Below are positions 1-11,696 of a stretch of DNA of 51,331 bases, in pieces. The stretch is from Aquificaceae bacterium (GTDB lineage Bacteria > Aquificota > Aquificia > Aquificales > Aquificaceae), in the NCBI GenBank assembly GCA_025057455.1, contig JANWWY010000008.1, forward strand, positions 1 to 51,331. The letters are read 5' to 3'. Every line of letters begins with the position of its first letter. Within the stretch, counting starts at the first letter, position 1. The notes beneath the pieces were generated by a model. That model was not told where the DNA came from, searched no databases, and saw only the letters and a list, made by a program, of their open reading frames with translations. Made by a program: the position numbers and the translations under genes.

Positions 1-290
1 ATGAAAATAAGAGTGGCAACGAAGGTGACTACAGAAGCGGTAACAGAAGACAGTGGGTCAAAAAAAAGACCTAAGGAGAGGTTGTAGTTTCCAAGGGGCA
101 AAAAGTCGTAGAGTTTTACCGAGAAAGGCTGGTTGAGAGCTTTGAAGGTAGCCCAGAGTGAGAAGAGAAAGGAGAAGGCACCGCCCAGTATGCAAAGCAG
201 TGCGGAAGCCATGTCTCCTATTCTTGAGCCAAAAAGCCCTATGAGAATAAAGGCTATCAAAGGTGAGAAAAGAACCGCAATCCCTTCCAT
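1..290 (-). CDS. nuoL: NADH-quinone oxidoreductase subunit L (5' part only)
   Basis: This is the N-terminal ~96 residues of the large antiporter-like membrane subunit of complex I, which couples quinone reduction to proton pumping; the rest lies beyond the left edge. The ATG is at 288-290 on the minus strand, one base after the nuoK stop. The visible protein starts MEGIAVLFSPLIAFILIGLF, has two or three hydrophobic segments, and contains the FFDPLSS motif typical of the NuoL/MrpA family N-terminus (established for the family). The order I-J-K-L supports the call. NuoM and NuoN also belong to this superfamily, but NuoL is the subunit that normally follows NuoK. Confidence 0.85.
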   Translation of the reverse strand, partial: MEGIAVLFSPLIAFILIGLFGSRIGDMASALLCILGGAFSFLFSLWATFKALNQPFSVKLYDFLPLGNYNLSLGLFFDPLSSVTASVVTFVATLIF

Positions 291-291
291 T

Positions 292-594
292 CTATTCCCT
301 CAGATGCGTTATCTCGGAAGAACCCTCATAACCCTTTAGCCTAAAAAGTGCCACGATTAAACCAAGTCCTACGGCCACCTCTGAAGCGGCTACCGCCAGT
401 ATGAAGAGGGCAAAGACCTGACCCTCTATACCGCCCACAGCTCTGTCCACGCTTACAAGAGCAAGGTTAACACCATTAAGCATGAGTTCCGTACTTATAA
501 GAAGAGTTATCAGATTTTTCCTTATGATAACACCAAACAAACCAGAAAGGAATAAAAAGATGCTTATAAGTATATAAGCCTTTTCTATGCTCAC
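292..594 (-). CDS. nuoK: NADH-quinone oxidoreductase subunit K
   Basis: This is the small three-helix membrane subunit of complex I that forms part of the proton channel. The 100-residue length is exactly that of the family. Three hydrophobic stretches cover about residues 5-25, 29-50 and 58-84. The two membrane glutamates known to be important for pumping are visible at E36 (in STELMLNGVNL) and E72 (in ASEVAVGLGL), at the same numbers as in E. coli NuoK. The gene overlaps the end of nuoJ by 4 bp and is followed one base later by nuoL, so it is translated within one operon. Confidence 0.95.
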   Translation of the reverse strand: MSIEKAYILISIFLFLSGLFGVIIRKNLITLLISTELMLNGVNLALVSVDRAVGGIEGQVFALFILAVAASEVAVGLGLIVALFRLKGYEGSSEITHLRE

Positions 595-1079
595 TCCTCT
601 TTCCTCCCAAGAAGTATGGCTCCTATCATGGCGGTCAATAGTATAACAGAAGCCACCTCAAGAGGAAAGAGGTAAGTGGTAAAGAGACTCTTGCCTACCT
701 CCTTCACATTATCCTTTACTTCAAGGTTAACCATGGCAAGCTTACCATTAAGTATGGCATAACTAAAAAGAGCAAAGCTAAGTAGCAAGACGGGGAAACC
801 TAAGAAAAACTCCCTTTTGTAAAAGCCTTCAAACCTCTTTACCTTTTCCCAGGGTATCGTGGTTATTACGAGAACGTAGAAAACTACTATGGCAACCGCA
901 TATATGATGAGCTGTAAGCCTGCCAGAAGCTCCGCACCAAGATGAATAAACATACCAGCCACAGAGAGGATAAGGCTCACAAAAGAGAGAAGGGCATGTA
1001 CTGGATTTTTCAGAAAAAGCACCCCCATGACAGAAAGGACAGCCCAAGTTGAGAGAAAACCAAAGATTAACCACTCCAT
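591..1079 (-). CDS. nuoJ: NADH-quinone oxidoreductase subunit J
   Basis: This is the complex I membrane subunit J, 162 residues and highly hydrophobic with about five membrane helices. The segment LIIYAVAIVVFYVLVITTIP is the conserved third helix of the family. The start codon lies inside the 3' end of nuoI (13-bp overlap) and the stop overlaps the nuoK start by 4 bp, so the reading frames are translationally coupled. An overlapping frame at 829-1074 is a shadow with a non-protein-like composition and is not counted. Confidence 0.93.
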   Translation of the reverse strand: MEWLIFGFLSTWAVLSVMGVLFLKNPVHALLSFVSLILSVAGMFIHLGAELLAGLQLIIYAVAIVVFYVLVITTIPWEKVKRFEGFYKREFFLGFPVLLLSFALFSYAILNGKLAMVNLEVKDNVKEVGKSLFTTYLFPLEVASVILLTAMIGAILLGRKEE

Positions 1080-1672
1080 CTTATCTTCCCCCAGAGCTTT
1101 TCTCTCTGATGGTCATCTATCCAAATACGGTCTGGTTCATCTCCTCTCCTCTTCTTCCAATCTATGGCATTCTCTTCAAGACTGTCCATCCTAAGGACTG
1201 CAGACCTTCTTGAATATCCAGCAAGCTCGTAGAGGTCTGTCATAGTAAGACAGCCAACGGGACAGGCATCTACACAAAGACCGCAGAAAAGACAATTGAG
1301 CAGGTTCATGTCAAAACGAACCACTTTTTTTGAGCCATCTGGCATCTGGACTGCTTCTATCCTGAAAAGGGTAGGCATAGGGCAAGCAGTTTGACACATA
1401 TAACAGGCAACGCACCTGCTTTTACCCTTCTCATAGCTCATGAACTTCTCTATGGCTTTGAGAGAGTCTGGCTCAGTGCCATCCCATACAAAGTGTCCGT
1501 GAGCACCCCTGTATCGCTTGGGTGGTGTTAGCTTCTCCACAGGATAGTTGGTGGTTATAGGTCTACGGAAGAGGTTTATGAGGGTAACTGACATCCCCTT
1601 TATAAAATCAACAAAGAAAACCGACTCCAGCAGATTTAAAAAAGCCTTCCTGTCTACCTTTTTTATACCCAT
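1067..1672 (-). CDS. nuoI: NADH-quinone oxidoreductase subunit I (8Fe ferredoxin type)
   Basis: This peripheral complex I subunit carries clusters N6a and N6b, passing electrons toward the quinone site. Two complete CxxCxxCxxxCP motifs are visible: C87-C90-C93-C97 (CVACYMCQTACP) and C127-C130-C133-C137 (CLFCGLCVDACP). The N-terminal ~60 residues include an amphipathic membrane-contacting segment (SVTLINLFRRPITTNYP). At 201 residues it is somewhat longer than the E. coli protein and resembles the forms of Campylobacterota and Aquificota. It is the first gene of the minus-strand I-J-K-L set here; nuoH is not next to it. No Shine-Dalgarno is seen before its ATG. Confidence 0.95.
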   Translation of the reverse strand: MGIKKVDRKAFLNLLESVFFVDFIKGMSVTLINLFRRPITTNYPVEKLTPPKRYRGAHGHFVWDGTEPDSLKAIEKFMSYEKGKSRCVACYMCQTACPMPTLFRIEAVQMPDGSKKVVRFDMNLLNCLFCGLCVDACPVGCLTMTDLYELAGYSRRSAVLRMDSLEENAIDWKKRRGDEPDRIWIDDHQREKLWGKIRWSG

Positions 1673-1683
1673 AGTGGGCTACT

Positions 1684-1711
1684 ATTTTAAGCCAACTTCA
1701 GTAAGAAGCAA
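1684..1711 (-). promoter_or_regulatory. Putative promoter of nuoIJKL
   Basis: On the minus strand TTGCTT (1706-1711) is followed after 16 bp by TAAAAT (1684-1689). The nuoI ATG begins 11 nt after the -10 box, so the 5' leader would be only a few nucleotides. The 55-bp gap 1673-1727 contains no terminator-like hairpin. Confidence 0.4.
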
Positions 1712-1727
1712 AATTTTATGATTTATT

Positions 1728-2843
1728 TCATTCTACAATCTTTAGACCCTCGTAGAGCCACTCCACACCAAGGAAGCCTTTCTTTATCCAGTACTCTACC
1801 TTTGCACCCCTGTAAGCTCCTTTATAAAAATCTTCAGATACTGTGAAGCCCTCGCAGAGAGGTTTTTGTTTGTGAAACTCTTCTAAAATAACCCTTGGTC
1901 CGTGTCTAAAGCCTCGCTCCTTTGACTCAATCCTGTCCAGTTTTTGAACAGGCTCAGAGCTATCAAGCCTACCGTTTACGTAGGGAAGGAAAAACAGAGA
2001 CAGGAAAAAGCAGGATATTAGACAGTAGAATAAGGTTTTTAGCACAACCCTTTGCTTTGTTGTCCCATGCCCTACTAAAAACACAGAAAGAGCCAAGTAA
2101 AGAGAAAACAAAGGTGAAAGCACCACAAAACCTACCAAAAGCATCTCAACAAGGCAAACAGGCTTGTATTTGTAAAAACCTCCAGCCACACCAAAGACAG
2201 TTCCCAAAGCTCCAAAAATCAAGGGCAATTTAAGGCTCATCCAATCTCTGAGGTTTGCCTTGTACAGTTCCGCAGATGGAAAACTTCTTAGCGTCTCCAA
2301 CACATCCTTTAGAATCTCTAAAGCCTTCGTAACCTTATCTTCGTCCATGCTCTTGAGAGAATTTTTTACGTACCAACCTGCTAAAACCTCCCTATTCCTT
2401 ATCTCAAGGAAGTCAACTCTGGCTTCTACGAAAAGCTTCATTATCAGATTCTTAAATTCCCCATGCTCCAGAAGCTTATGAGCCCATTTTTCATCCTCGT
2501 AATCTAAGGATAGACCTTCATAGCTCTTTTGGAAGGTTAGCCTATCCAAGAAGTCCCTTTTCCTAAGACTTAGGTAAGCCAGAGGCTCTACTTGGGTCTT
2601 TACCTTTAAACTGTGCAAACCCCTTGGACCAGATGTAAAGATTTCAAACCTCAGTCCCTCTAAGTAAATTTCAGCTTTCGGGTTTATAAGTTGGTGATAG
2701 CCAGTTATCCTTGCACCAAGGGCTCGGTAGAAGTCAAGTCTTTGTCTTATATGCTCGTGGATGGCATACGCAAGCAAGAGGATTGCGAAGGCTAACAGGA
2801 ATATCCAAAGTTCAAGGGGTAATGTCTGTGCATCCCAGGTCAT
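1728..2843 (-). CDS. Uncharacterised membrane protein with cytoplasmic helical domain
   Basis: I do not recognise this 371-residue protein. An N-terminal hydrophobic helix (about residues 12-28) precedes a soluble, charged region of about 170 residues (30-205) with mixed helix/strand character. Three further hydrophobic segments follow at about 208-226, 232-256 and 270-290, and a soluble tail ends with a KIVE sequence. The topology suggests an inner-membrane anchor with a large cytoplasmic loop. The ATG overlaps the rimO 3' end by 32 bp and has a G-rich AGGGGG three bases upstream. It lies between rimO and nuoI, but nothing in the sequence ties it to complex I. Confidence 0.7.
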   Translation of the reverse strand: MTWDAQTLPLELWIFLLAFAILLLAYAIHEHIRQRLDFYRALGARITGYHQLINPKAEIYLEGLRFEIFTSGPRGLHSLKVKTQVEPLAYLSLRKRDFLDRLTFQKSYEGLSLDYEDEKWAHKLLEHGEFKNLIMKLFVEARVDFLEIRNREVLAGWYVKNSLKSMDEDKVTKALEILKDVLETLRSFPSAELYKANLRDWMSLKLPLIFGALGTVFGVAGGFYKYKPVCLVEMLLVGFVVLSPLFSLYLALSVFLVGHGTTKQRVVLKTLFYCLISCFFLSLFFLPYVNGRLDSSEPVQKLDRIESKERGFRHGPRVILEEFHKQKPLCEGFTVSEDFYKGAYRGAKVEYWIKKGFLGVEWLYEGLKIVE

Positions 2844-4080
2844 ATCCCCCTACCTGGTTTATTCTCACCCTTATCATATCGCCGGGCTTTAAGTTCCTCT
2901 CCGTTTCTGTGTATGTTATGCCGTCCACCTCCGGTGCCTGTGCGTATATCCTACCAACTGGCACATACCCAAATTCTTCGTCAAAGCCGTCCACAATAAG
3001 GTCAAACTCCTTTCCCAGCATATTTTGGTTCTTTTTCTCTGTTATGCCTTTTTGAAGGCTTAAAAGTTCCTCCTTTCTCCTTTCCTTTTCCTCTTGAGGT
3101 ATTGGGTCGCCTAGGCTGTAGGCATATGTGTCCTCTTCTTGCGAGTAGGCAAAAACTCCTACCCAGTGGAAGTGCCCCTCAAGGATAAACTCTTTAAGCT
3201 TTTCAAAGTCTTCTTCTTTCTCTTCTGGATAGCCTACTATGAAGGTGCTTCTGAGAACCGCTTCTGGTAGTATTTTGTATATTTTTTCCAACAGCCTTCT
3301 TACATAGGTCTCGTCGTAGCCTCTTCTCATGCTCTTTAGCACTTGCGTTGAAATGTGCTGTAGAGGAATGTCAAGGTAGGGCAAAACCTTTTCCGAGTCT
3401 CCTATGTATTTTAGAAGGTCTTCCTCAACCTCCGTAGGATACAGATACAAAAGCCTTATCCATTCTATTCCTTCAATCTTCTCCAACTCTCTCAGTAGCT
3501 CTATAAGGTAGCTTTTATGGTAGAGGTCTCTTCCGTAGTAGGTAGTATCCTGAGAGACGATGCAGAGCTCTTTAACGCCTTCCTCCGCTATCTGCCTGGC
3601 TTCCTCTAAGATTTCCTCCACGGGCTTAGACCTGTGCCTCCCTCTTATAAGCGGAATTGCGCAAAAGGAACACAGTCTGTTGCAACCTTCCGCTATTTTT
3701 AAGTAGGCATAAGACTTAGGTGTAGTCAGCACTCTCTTAGCCTTTCCTTGTGCTTTTAAACCGATAGACTCCAAAACTTCGTCCCAACTTTCCGTGCCAA
3801 AGTAGGCATAAACCTCGGGGATTTCCTTCTGGAGTTCTTCTTTGTACCTCTGAACAAGACAACCCATAACTATGAGCTTCTTATTGCCAGCGAAGTCCAG
3901 TATGGTTTCTATAGCCTCCTGCTTTGCCGGGTCTATAAAACCGCATGTGTTTATGATTATGACGTCTGCCTTTTTGGGGTCTGAAACCAACTGGGCACCA
4001 CCCGATTTTAACCTACCCAGCAAAACCTCCGTGTCTACAAGGTTTTTGGCACATCCAAGACTTATTACACCTACTCTCAT
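2812..4080 (-). CDS. rimO: Ribosomal protein uS12 (Asp) methylthiotransferase RimO
   Basis: This radical-SAM enzyme adds a methylthio group to a conserved aspartate of ribosomal protein uS12. The 422-residue protein has the expected three parts. The N-terminal UPF0004 domain has three cluster cysteines (GC at residue 10, then NTCGF, then MGCLVQ). The radical-SAM motif is EGCNRLCSFCAIPLIRGRHR, with the CxxxCxxC cysteines. A C-terminal TRAM-like region carries the RINQVGGYDLGC tail. The GRHRSKP and YPEEKEEDF signatures favour RimO over MiaB. The stop overlaps the start of the downstream membrane-protein gene, and the ATG overlaps the stop of the upstream metallo-hydrolase by 4 bp. Confidence 0.93.
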   Translation of the reverse strand: MRVGVISLGCAKNLVDTEVLLGRLKSGGAQLVSDPKKADVIIINTCGFIDPAKQEAIETILDFAGNKKLIVMGCLVQRYKEELQKEIPEVYAYFGTESWDEVLESIGLKAQGKAKRVLTTPKSYAYLKIAEGCNRLCSFCAIPLIRGRHRSKPVEEILEEARQIAEEGVKELCIVSQDTTYYGRDLYHKSYLIELLRELEKIEGIEWIRLLYLYPTEVEEDLLKYIGDSEKVLPYLDIPLQHISTQVLKSMRRGYDETYVRRLLEKIYKILPEAVLRSTFIVGYPEEKEEDFEKLKEFILEGHFHWVGVFAYSQEEDTYAYSLGDPIPQEEKERRKEELLSLQKGITEKKNQNMLGKEFDLIVDGFDEEFGYVPVGRIYAQAPEVDGITYTETERNLKPGDMIRVRINQVGGYDLGCTDITP

Positions 4081-4997
4081 AATTCCTCCATATCAAGCTC
4101 TGAATCTACTTTAAAAACGTTAGCGTTGTGGAATGCATCGTACATAACATACTTGCCATAAGGATTATTTTTCAGGGCTTCTCTTATTTCATCTATGTTT
4201 TTGCCTTCATCCTTTAGCTTCTTTATGTTCTCTCTCAAAAATCGCACATATCCCATGGTGAACTCTACTGCGGACATATCCATAGGTTCGTTATGACCAC
4301 CAAGAAGGACTCTCGCATCCATCTTTTTTATCCCTTCAAGAGCTTCTAACAGACCTTTTGAGCTTGCACCTCTGTCCCCCATGAAGGGTATGCGATTTTT
4401 CACCACAAGGTCTCCTGTAAAGAGCACCTTTTCAGAGGGCATATACACGAGAAGGTCGTTATCAGTATGAGCGGGTGCAAGTGCTACGATTTCAAAGGTT
4501 TTTCCTCCTACCTTTAGAACATGTCTGCTCTCCACAACAATGTCAGGTGGCACAAGAACCACATTTTTGTAAACATCTCCAAACCTTTCTTTGGTTGCCA
4601 TAAGAACTGTCTGGGCATCGCCCGATTGATAGAAATCTAAAAGCTTTTTATGGGCTACTATTTTTGCACCCATGTCTTTGAAAGTTTTTGCTCCGTACCA
4701 ATGGTCTGGATGATAGTGGGTTATTATGGCATACCTTATGGGTGCTTTTTTTACCCTCATCAAGTTGTCCACAAACTCCTTTGAAAGCTCGGGCGTAGAG
4801 AGGGCATCTATCACAACCCATCCTTCGGAGGTTAGCACCGCAAAGGCATTGGACATAAAGCCTCTGTTTTCCTTTGAGGGCAGAGCATCTACACCCCTCA
4901 CCATATATATGTCTTTTTGCACCCTTCTTAGTTTCATCTCCGGTGCAAGGGCAAAGGCAAAGGCTACAAAGATGAAAAGTATTTTTATGTGTCTCAT
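4077..4997 (-). CDS. Secreted SoxH-like metallo-beta-lactamase-fold hydrolase
   Basis: The 306-residue protein begins with a signal peptide (a hydrophobic stretch after MRHIKIL, ending near ALA). It has the metal-binding series of the metallo-beta-lactamase fold: THYHPDHWYG (HxHxDH), then APAHTDND, FTGDLV and LGGHNEP. Proteins of this subgroup are called SoxH or quinoprotein-relay hydrolases and often accompany sulfur oxidation genes (established association; substrate unknown). A paralogue of the same layout lies inside the sox cluster at 37537-38505. This copy sits apart, in an operon with rimO. A TAAAAT box lies 8 nt before the ATG and there is no Shine-Dalgarno, so a leaderless start is likely. 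Confidence 0.8.
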   Translation of the reverse strand: MRHIKILFIFVAFAFALAPEMKLRRVQKDIYMVRGVDALPSKENRGFMSNAFAVLTSEGWVVIDALSTPELSKEFVDNLMRVKKAPIRYAIITHYHPDHWYGAKTFKDMGAKIVAHKKLLDFYQSGDAQTVLMATKERFGDVYKNVVLVPPDIVVESRHVLKVGGKTFEIVALAPAHTDNDLLVYMPSEKVLFTGDLVVKNRIPFMGDRGASSKGLLEALEGIKKMDARVLLGGHNEPMDMSAVEFTMGYVRFLRENIKKLKDEGKNIDEIREALKNNPYGKYVMYDAFHNANVFKVDSELDMEEL

Positions 4998-5033
4998 GAG
5001 TTTTAATTTTATGCCAGTTTACAATAGATGTTT
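4998..5033. promoter_or_regulatory. Divergent promoter region between the SoxH-like gene and fmt
   Basis: Both genes have a TANNNT box close to the start codon. On the minus strand TAAAAT is at 5006-5011, 8 nt before the ATG of the hydrolase. On the plus strand TACAAT is at 5020-5025, 8 nt before the fmt ATG at 5034. The -35 boxes are weak. Neither gene has a Shine-Dalgarno sequence. Confidence 0.5.
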
Positions 5034-8153
<3,120 letters not shown>

Positions 8154-8155
8154 GC

Positions 8156-8533
8156 TTACCTTTCCTCCATACTGATAAATATATTCTTTACCTCTTTTAG
8201 ATAGAAACCAGCTTCACCAGCTTGGGAATTAGCCCTGCAATATGTATTCAGAGGTAGAAAATACTCCTTGGAAGACCTGTCTCTGAAAAGAAGCCGCACC
8301 CTTATTTGATTACCATCCTGACCGAGAATCTCTACACCCCTCAGAGAAGAGAAATCCACTGAGTACTCTACGTTACCCTCTCTAACCTTGAGAAAGGGTT
8401 TACCGTTGCAAACTAAACCCTTTAAACTGTGCTTTATACCGCTTCTGTCTTCCAGTTCAACCTTTAACTTGGGATTTTTTACTGGCTCTGACATGGAGAG
8501 TATAAGGGGGGCAAGCAGAAACAACCTCCGCAT
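8156..8533 (-). CDS. Small secreted protein of unknown function
   Basis: I do not recognise this 125-residue protein. A short N-terminal signal peptide (MRRLFLLAPLILSMSEP) precedes a soluble domain rich in alternating charged and hydrophobic residues, probably beta-rich. It has two cysteines, one in LVCNGKP and one in NTYCRAN, that could pair. It lies between cimA (3 bp upstream) and ctpA (2 bp downstream) on the same strand. A periplasmic role near the protease CtpA is only inferred from this placement. Confidence 0.65.
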   Translation of the reverse strand: MRRLFLLAPLILSMSEPVKNPKLKVELEDRSGIKHSLKGLVCNGKPFLKVREGNVEYSVDFSSLRGVEILGQDGNQIRVRLLFRDRSSKEYFLPLNTYCRANSQAGEAGFYLKEVKNIFISMEER

Positions 8534-8536
8534 GCT

Positions 8537-10120
8537 CTAAATTATACCCTCTTCCTCATCCTTGTGAAGTTTGTATATTAGACTATCCGTCAGGGCTATC
8601 CACGAGGCTTCTATGATGTTTTCAGAAACGCCTACCGTACCCCACTTTTTGTTTCCATCAGTTGACTCTATCAACACCCTTACTTTTGCTTTTGTACCTT
8701 CTGACTCGTTTACTATTCTCACCTTATAGTCAATGAGCTGAACTTCCTTAAGGTTTGGATAAAACTCCTCCAGAGCTTTTCTCAACGCTCTATCTAAGGC
8801 GCTTACTGGTCCGTTCCCAAGGGCAGCGGTATGCTGTTTTACATCCTCCACAAAGAGCCTTACCGTTGCCTCAGAAACAGGAAGGTCATCAGTGCTCCGC
8901 TTTGCTATAAGCACCCTGTAGGCATCAAGGTTAAAGTAATCCCTCACAAGCCCAAAGTGCCTTTTACACAATAGCTCAAAGGAGGCTTCCGCAGCTTCAA
9001 AGTGATAACCCTCCTTTTCCAGCTCCTTTATTTTCTCGACGAGCTTGAGAACCTCTGGAGACTTTTCCTCCGCTTGAATACCCATTTCCCTTAATTTATA
9101 AAGGATGTTACTTCTTCCAGATAGGTCTGAAACGGTTACCTTCCTCCTGTTTCCTACCAGGGCTGGATCAATGTGTTCGTAGGTGCTTGCATGTTTCATT
9201 ACTGCGGAGGCGTGCACTCCAGCCTTGTGAGCAAAAGCACTCTCACCCACATAGGGCATGTTCTTGGGCAGTGGCATGTTGGAGATTTCAGAGATAAAGT
9301 GGCTCAGTTCTGTAAGTCTTCTTAAACTGCTCTCTTGCACAACCTTGTAGCCCATTTTTAGCTGAAGGTTTGGTATGATGGAGCAGAGGTTTGCGTTGCC
9401 GGTCCTTTCACCTATACCGTTTATGGTGCCGTGAACCTGTCTTACTCCTGCAAGCACCGCCATAAGGGAGTTGGCAACTGCGGTCTCCGAGTCGTTATGG
9501 GCATGTATGCCTATGTTTGCATCTGGGAAGACCTCCCTTACCCTTTTGGTTATTTCGTATACCTCGTGGGGCAGACATCCGCCGTTGGTATCGCATAACA
9601 CCAGCCAGTCCGCACCACCCTGATGTGCAGCCTTTAAAACCTCAAGGGCATACTCTGGGTTATTTTTGTATCCGTCAAAAAAGTGTTCCGCATCAAAGAT
9701 TACCTCTTCTGCGTGCATTTTCAGATAGTTTACAGACTCATAAACCATAGAGAGGTTTTCTTCTAAGCTGGTCTTTAAAGCCTCCTTAACATGAAAGTCC
9801 CAGCTTTTACCAAAAATGGTTATAACTCTTGCATTGGACCTTAGGAGGTTTTCCAGCTGAGGGTCTTCCTTTGCACTTTTGCCAGGTCTTCTGGTGGAGC
9901 CAAAGGCAACTATCTTTGCATGCAATGGCTTGTACCTTTTAAGCCTTTCAAAAAGCACAGTGTCCTTCGGGTTTGCACCTGGCCAACCGCACTCTATGTA
10001 GTCTATACCAAACTCATCCAACTTTTGAATGATGCGTAGTTTATCTTCCAGGGAAAAGTTCACACCCTCTGCCTGGGAGCCATCTCTTAGTGTGGTGTCA
10101 TAAATGAAAACTTTTTCCAT
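8537..10120 (-). CDS. cimA: (R)-citramalate synthase
   Basis: The enzyme condenses pyruvate with acetyl-CoA to citramalate, the first step of a threonine-independent isoleucine pathway. The 527-residue protein begins with the DRE-TIM motif [17 protein letters not shown] and has GWPGANPKD and [13 protein letters not shown] (metal-binding HxH). A C-terminal regulatory LeuA dimer domain runs from about residue 400 to the end. [10 protein letters not shown] and the overall length point to the CimA subgroup rather than LeuA (2-isopropylmalate synthase). No Shine-Dalgarno is visible, and TATATT lies 7 nt before the ATG. The gene is 16 bp downstream of dnaG. Confidence 0.9.
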   Translation of the reverse strand: MEKVFIYDTTLRDGSQAEGVNFSLEDKLRIIQKLDEFGIDYIECGWPGANPKDTVLFERLKRYKPLHAKIVAFGSTRRPGKSAKEDPQLENLLRSNARVITIFGKSWDFHVKEALKTSLEENLSMVYESVNYLKMHAEEVIFDAEHFFDGYKNNPEYALEVLKAAHQGGADWLVLCDTNGGCLPHEVYEITKRVREVFPDANIGIHAHNDSETAVANSLMAVLAGVRQVHGTINGIGERTGNANLCSIIPNLQLKMGYKVVQESSLRRLTELSHFISEISNMPLPKNMPYVGESAFAHKAGVHASAVMKHASTYEHIDPALVGNRRKVTVSDLSGRSNILYKLREMGIQAEEKSPEVLKLVEKIKELEKEGYHFEAAEASFELLCKRHFGLVRDYFNLDAYRVLIAKRSTDDLPVSEATVRLFVEDVKQHTAALGNGPVSALDRALRKALEEFYPNLKEVQLIDYKVRIVNESEGTKAKVRVLIESTDGNKKWGTVGVSENIIEASWIALTDSLIYKLHKDEEEGII

Positions 10121-10136
10121 AATATAAAATATATCA

Positions 10137-11678
10137 CTAATGTTTGCTCCTCAGCTTTCTAGGCTGAGCCTTACTTTTTTGACGAAGCTGTTCAAAGCCT
10201 TCGAGCTCCTCTACGCTGGGCATCTTTAATGCCTTTAGACTATCTTGAAATACCCTCTGCAGGTTATTGACTTTGATGTTCTTCACTCTGTCAGGAATAA
10301 GATGGTGCTCTCCATTTTTAATAGCTTCTACAATTTCAAGGGCGTTAGGTGAAAGCCGTAGCTCTTCTAAATTTACACCTTCAAAACCAAACCTGTATAA
10401 ACCTGCCAAGAAAACAAGTTCGTGATAGCCAAGATTAAATTCCTCCTTTTTGGGTTTCTTTTCTATCCCTTTGACCCTGTCTTGAAGGTTTGTTATGGGC
10501 AGGCCAGTTATCTGGGAGATGCTCCTTAGGAGTTCATACCTTTTTAGACTGTCGGGGATAAAACCGCAAAAGTAAAGAAGGTCTTCAAAGGCTTCTTTGT
10601 CTCCTTCTCTTATCCTTTCTAAAAGGTATACTTCTACCTCTCTTGCGGATTGTAAAAGCTCCCTCAGAACTCTTGGCTCCTTTCTTACCAATGAGTCTGG
10701 GTCTTCACCTTCTGGTAGATAAACAACCCTTACAGTAAGCCCATGCATCAAAAGGTTGGGCACCGAGGACCTTACTGCCCTACGACCTGCCTTGTCTCCA
10801 TCGTAAAGAAGCAAAACCCTCTTGATTAACTTTGAGAGCATTCCCGCATGTTCCTCTGTAAGAGCGGTGCCAAGGGGTGCAACGCAGTTTTTTATGCCCT
10901 CTTGCCAAAGGCTTATAAGGTCAAAATAACCTTCAACTACGATAGCTTCCCCTTCTTCTTTTATATATTCCTTTGACTCATAGAGTCCAAATAGGGTAAT
11001 TCTCTTCTTGAAAACCTCCGATTCTGGTGAGTTTATGTACTTAGGTTGTGAGCCATCTAAGCTCCTTCCACCAAAGGCTATAACATTTCCGTCCATATCC
11101 CTTACGGGTATAATTAGCCTATTTCTAAAAAGGTCCCTGTAAGTGTTCTCGTCTACTTTTACGAGATTACCACTTTTTTCGTAAAGCTCAAGAAGACCCT
11201 CTTCCCTTAAAAGCCTTGTTAGTCTTTCCGTGCTACCACCGAAGCCTATGGTAAACTTGTTTATGGTTTTGGAGTTTACGCCTCTTGCCTTTAGGTATTC
11301 AAGGGCTTGGCTGTTTTCTCTCAGCTCCTGATGGTAAAACTCCGCAACCATCTCCAGAGCACGCAGAAGCTGGTGGTTTTTTTCTTTTTTTCTCGCCTTT
11401 GTAGGTATTGCCAAGTTGTATTTTTTGGCGAGCCTTTCAAGGGCTTCCCAGTAGTCTATGTTTTCATAAAGGGACACAAACTTGACCGCATCACCACCCA
11501 CACCACAACCAAAGCATTTAAAAATACCCTTGGAAGGTGAAACAAAAAAGGACGGCGTGTCATCAGGATGGAAGGGACATCTTGCTACATAGTTGTTTCC
11601 TACTCTCTTTAGCTCTATGTAGGAAGATATAACATCTACTATATCAATCTTAGTGATGGGGTCTCTAAAGGAGGGCAT
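10137..11678 (-). CDS. dnaG: DNA primase
   Basis: DnaG makes RNA primers at the replication fork. The N-terminal zinc-binding domain is complete: C34 and H37 (ARCPFHPDD), C55 and C58 ([10 protein letters not shown]). The Toprim catalytic residues appear in [14 protein letters not shown] and [12 protein letters not shown]. The C-terminal helicase-interacting part (from about residue 400) is short, so the protein has 513 residues against about 580 in E. coli. It heads a minus-strand unit with cimA. TATAAT lies 8 nt before the ATG with no Shine-Dalgarno, so translation is probably leaderless. Confidence 0.95.
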   Translation of the reverse strand: MPSFRDPITKIDIVDVISSYIELKRVGNNYVARCPFHPDDTPSFFVSPSKGIFKCFGCGVGGDAVKFVSLYENIDYWEALERLAKKYNLAIPTKARKKEKNHQLLRALEMVAEFYHQELRENSQALEYLKARGVNSKTINKFTIGFGGSTERLTRLLREEGLLELYEKSGNLVKVDENTYRDLFRNRLIIPVRDMDGNVIAFGGRSLDGSQPKYINSPESEVFKKRITLFGLYESKEYIKEEGEAIVVEGYFDLISLWQEGIKNCVAPLGTALTEEHAGMLSKLIKRVLLLYDGDKAGRRAVRSSVPNLLMHGLTVRVVYLPEGEDPDSLVRKEPRVLRELLQSAREVEVYLLERIREGDKEAFEDLLYFCGFIPDSLKRYELLRSISQITGLPITNLQDRVKGIEKKPKKEEFNLGYHELVFLAGLYRFGFEGVNLEELRLSPNALEIVEAIKNGEHHLIPDRVKNIKVNNLQRVFQDSLKALKMPSVEELEGFEQLRQKSKAQPRKLRSKH

Positions 11679-11696
11679 AGTGATAAATTATAGGTC
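11679..11696. promoter_or_regulatory. Bidirectional promoter with overlapping -10 boxes, dnaG/hemD
   Basis: The whole gap between the divergent start codons is 18 bp. The dnaG -10 is TATAAT on the minus strand (11687-11692), 8 nt before its ATG, with GTGTCA 17 bp further upstream. The hemD -10 is TAAATT on the plus strand (11684-11689), 7 nt before its ATG. The two boxes share three base pairs. Either transcript would begin within 0-2 nt of the start codon. Confidence 0.55.

Noticed and set aside
829-1074. Cysteine-rich frame inside nuoJ
   Set aside because: Fully inside nuoJ on the same strand; it is a frame shadow of a hydrophobic coding sequence.
9517-9750. Plus-strand frame within cimA
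   Set aside because: Antisense to the conserved CimA catalytic region; proline/histidine-rich composition typical of a shadow.
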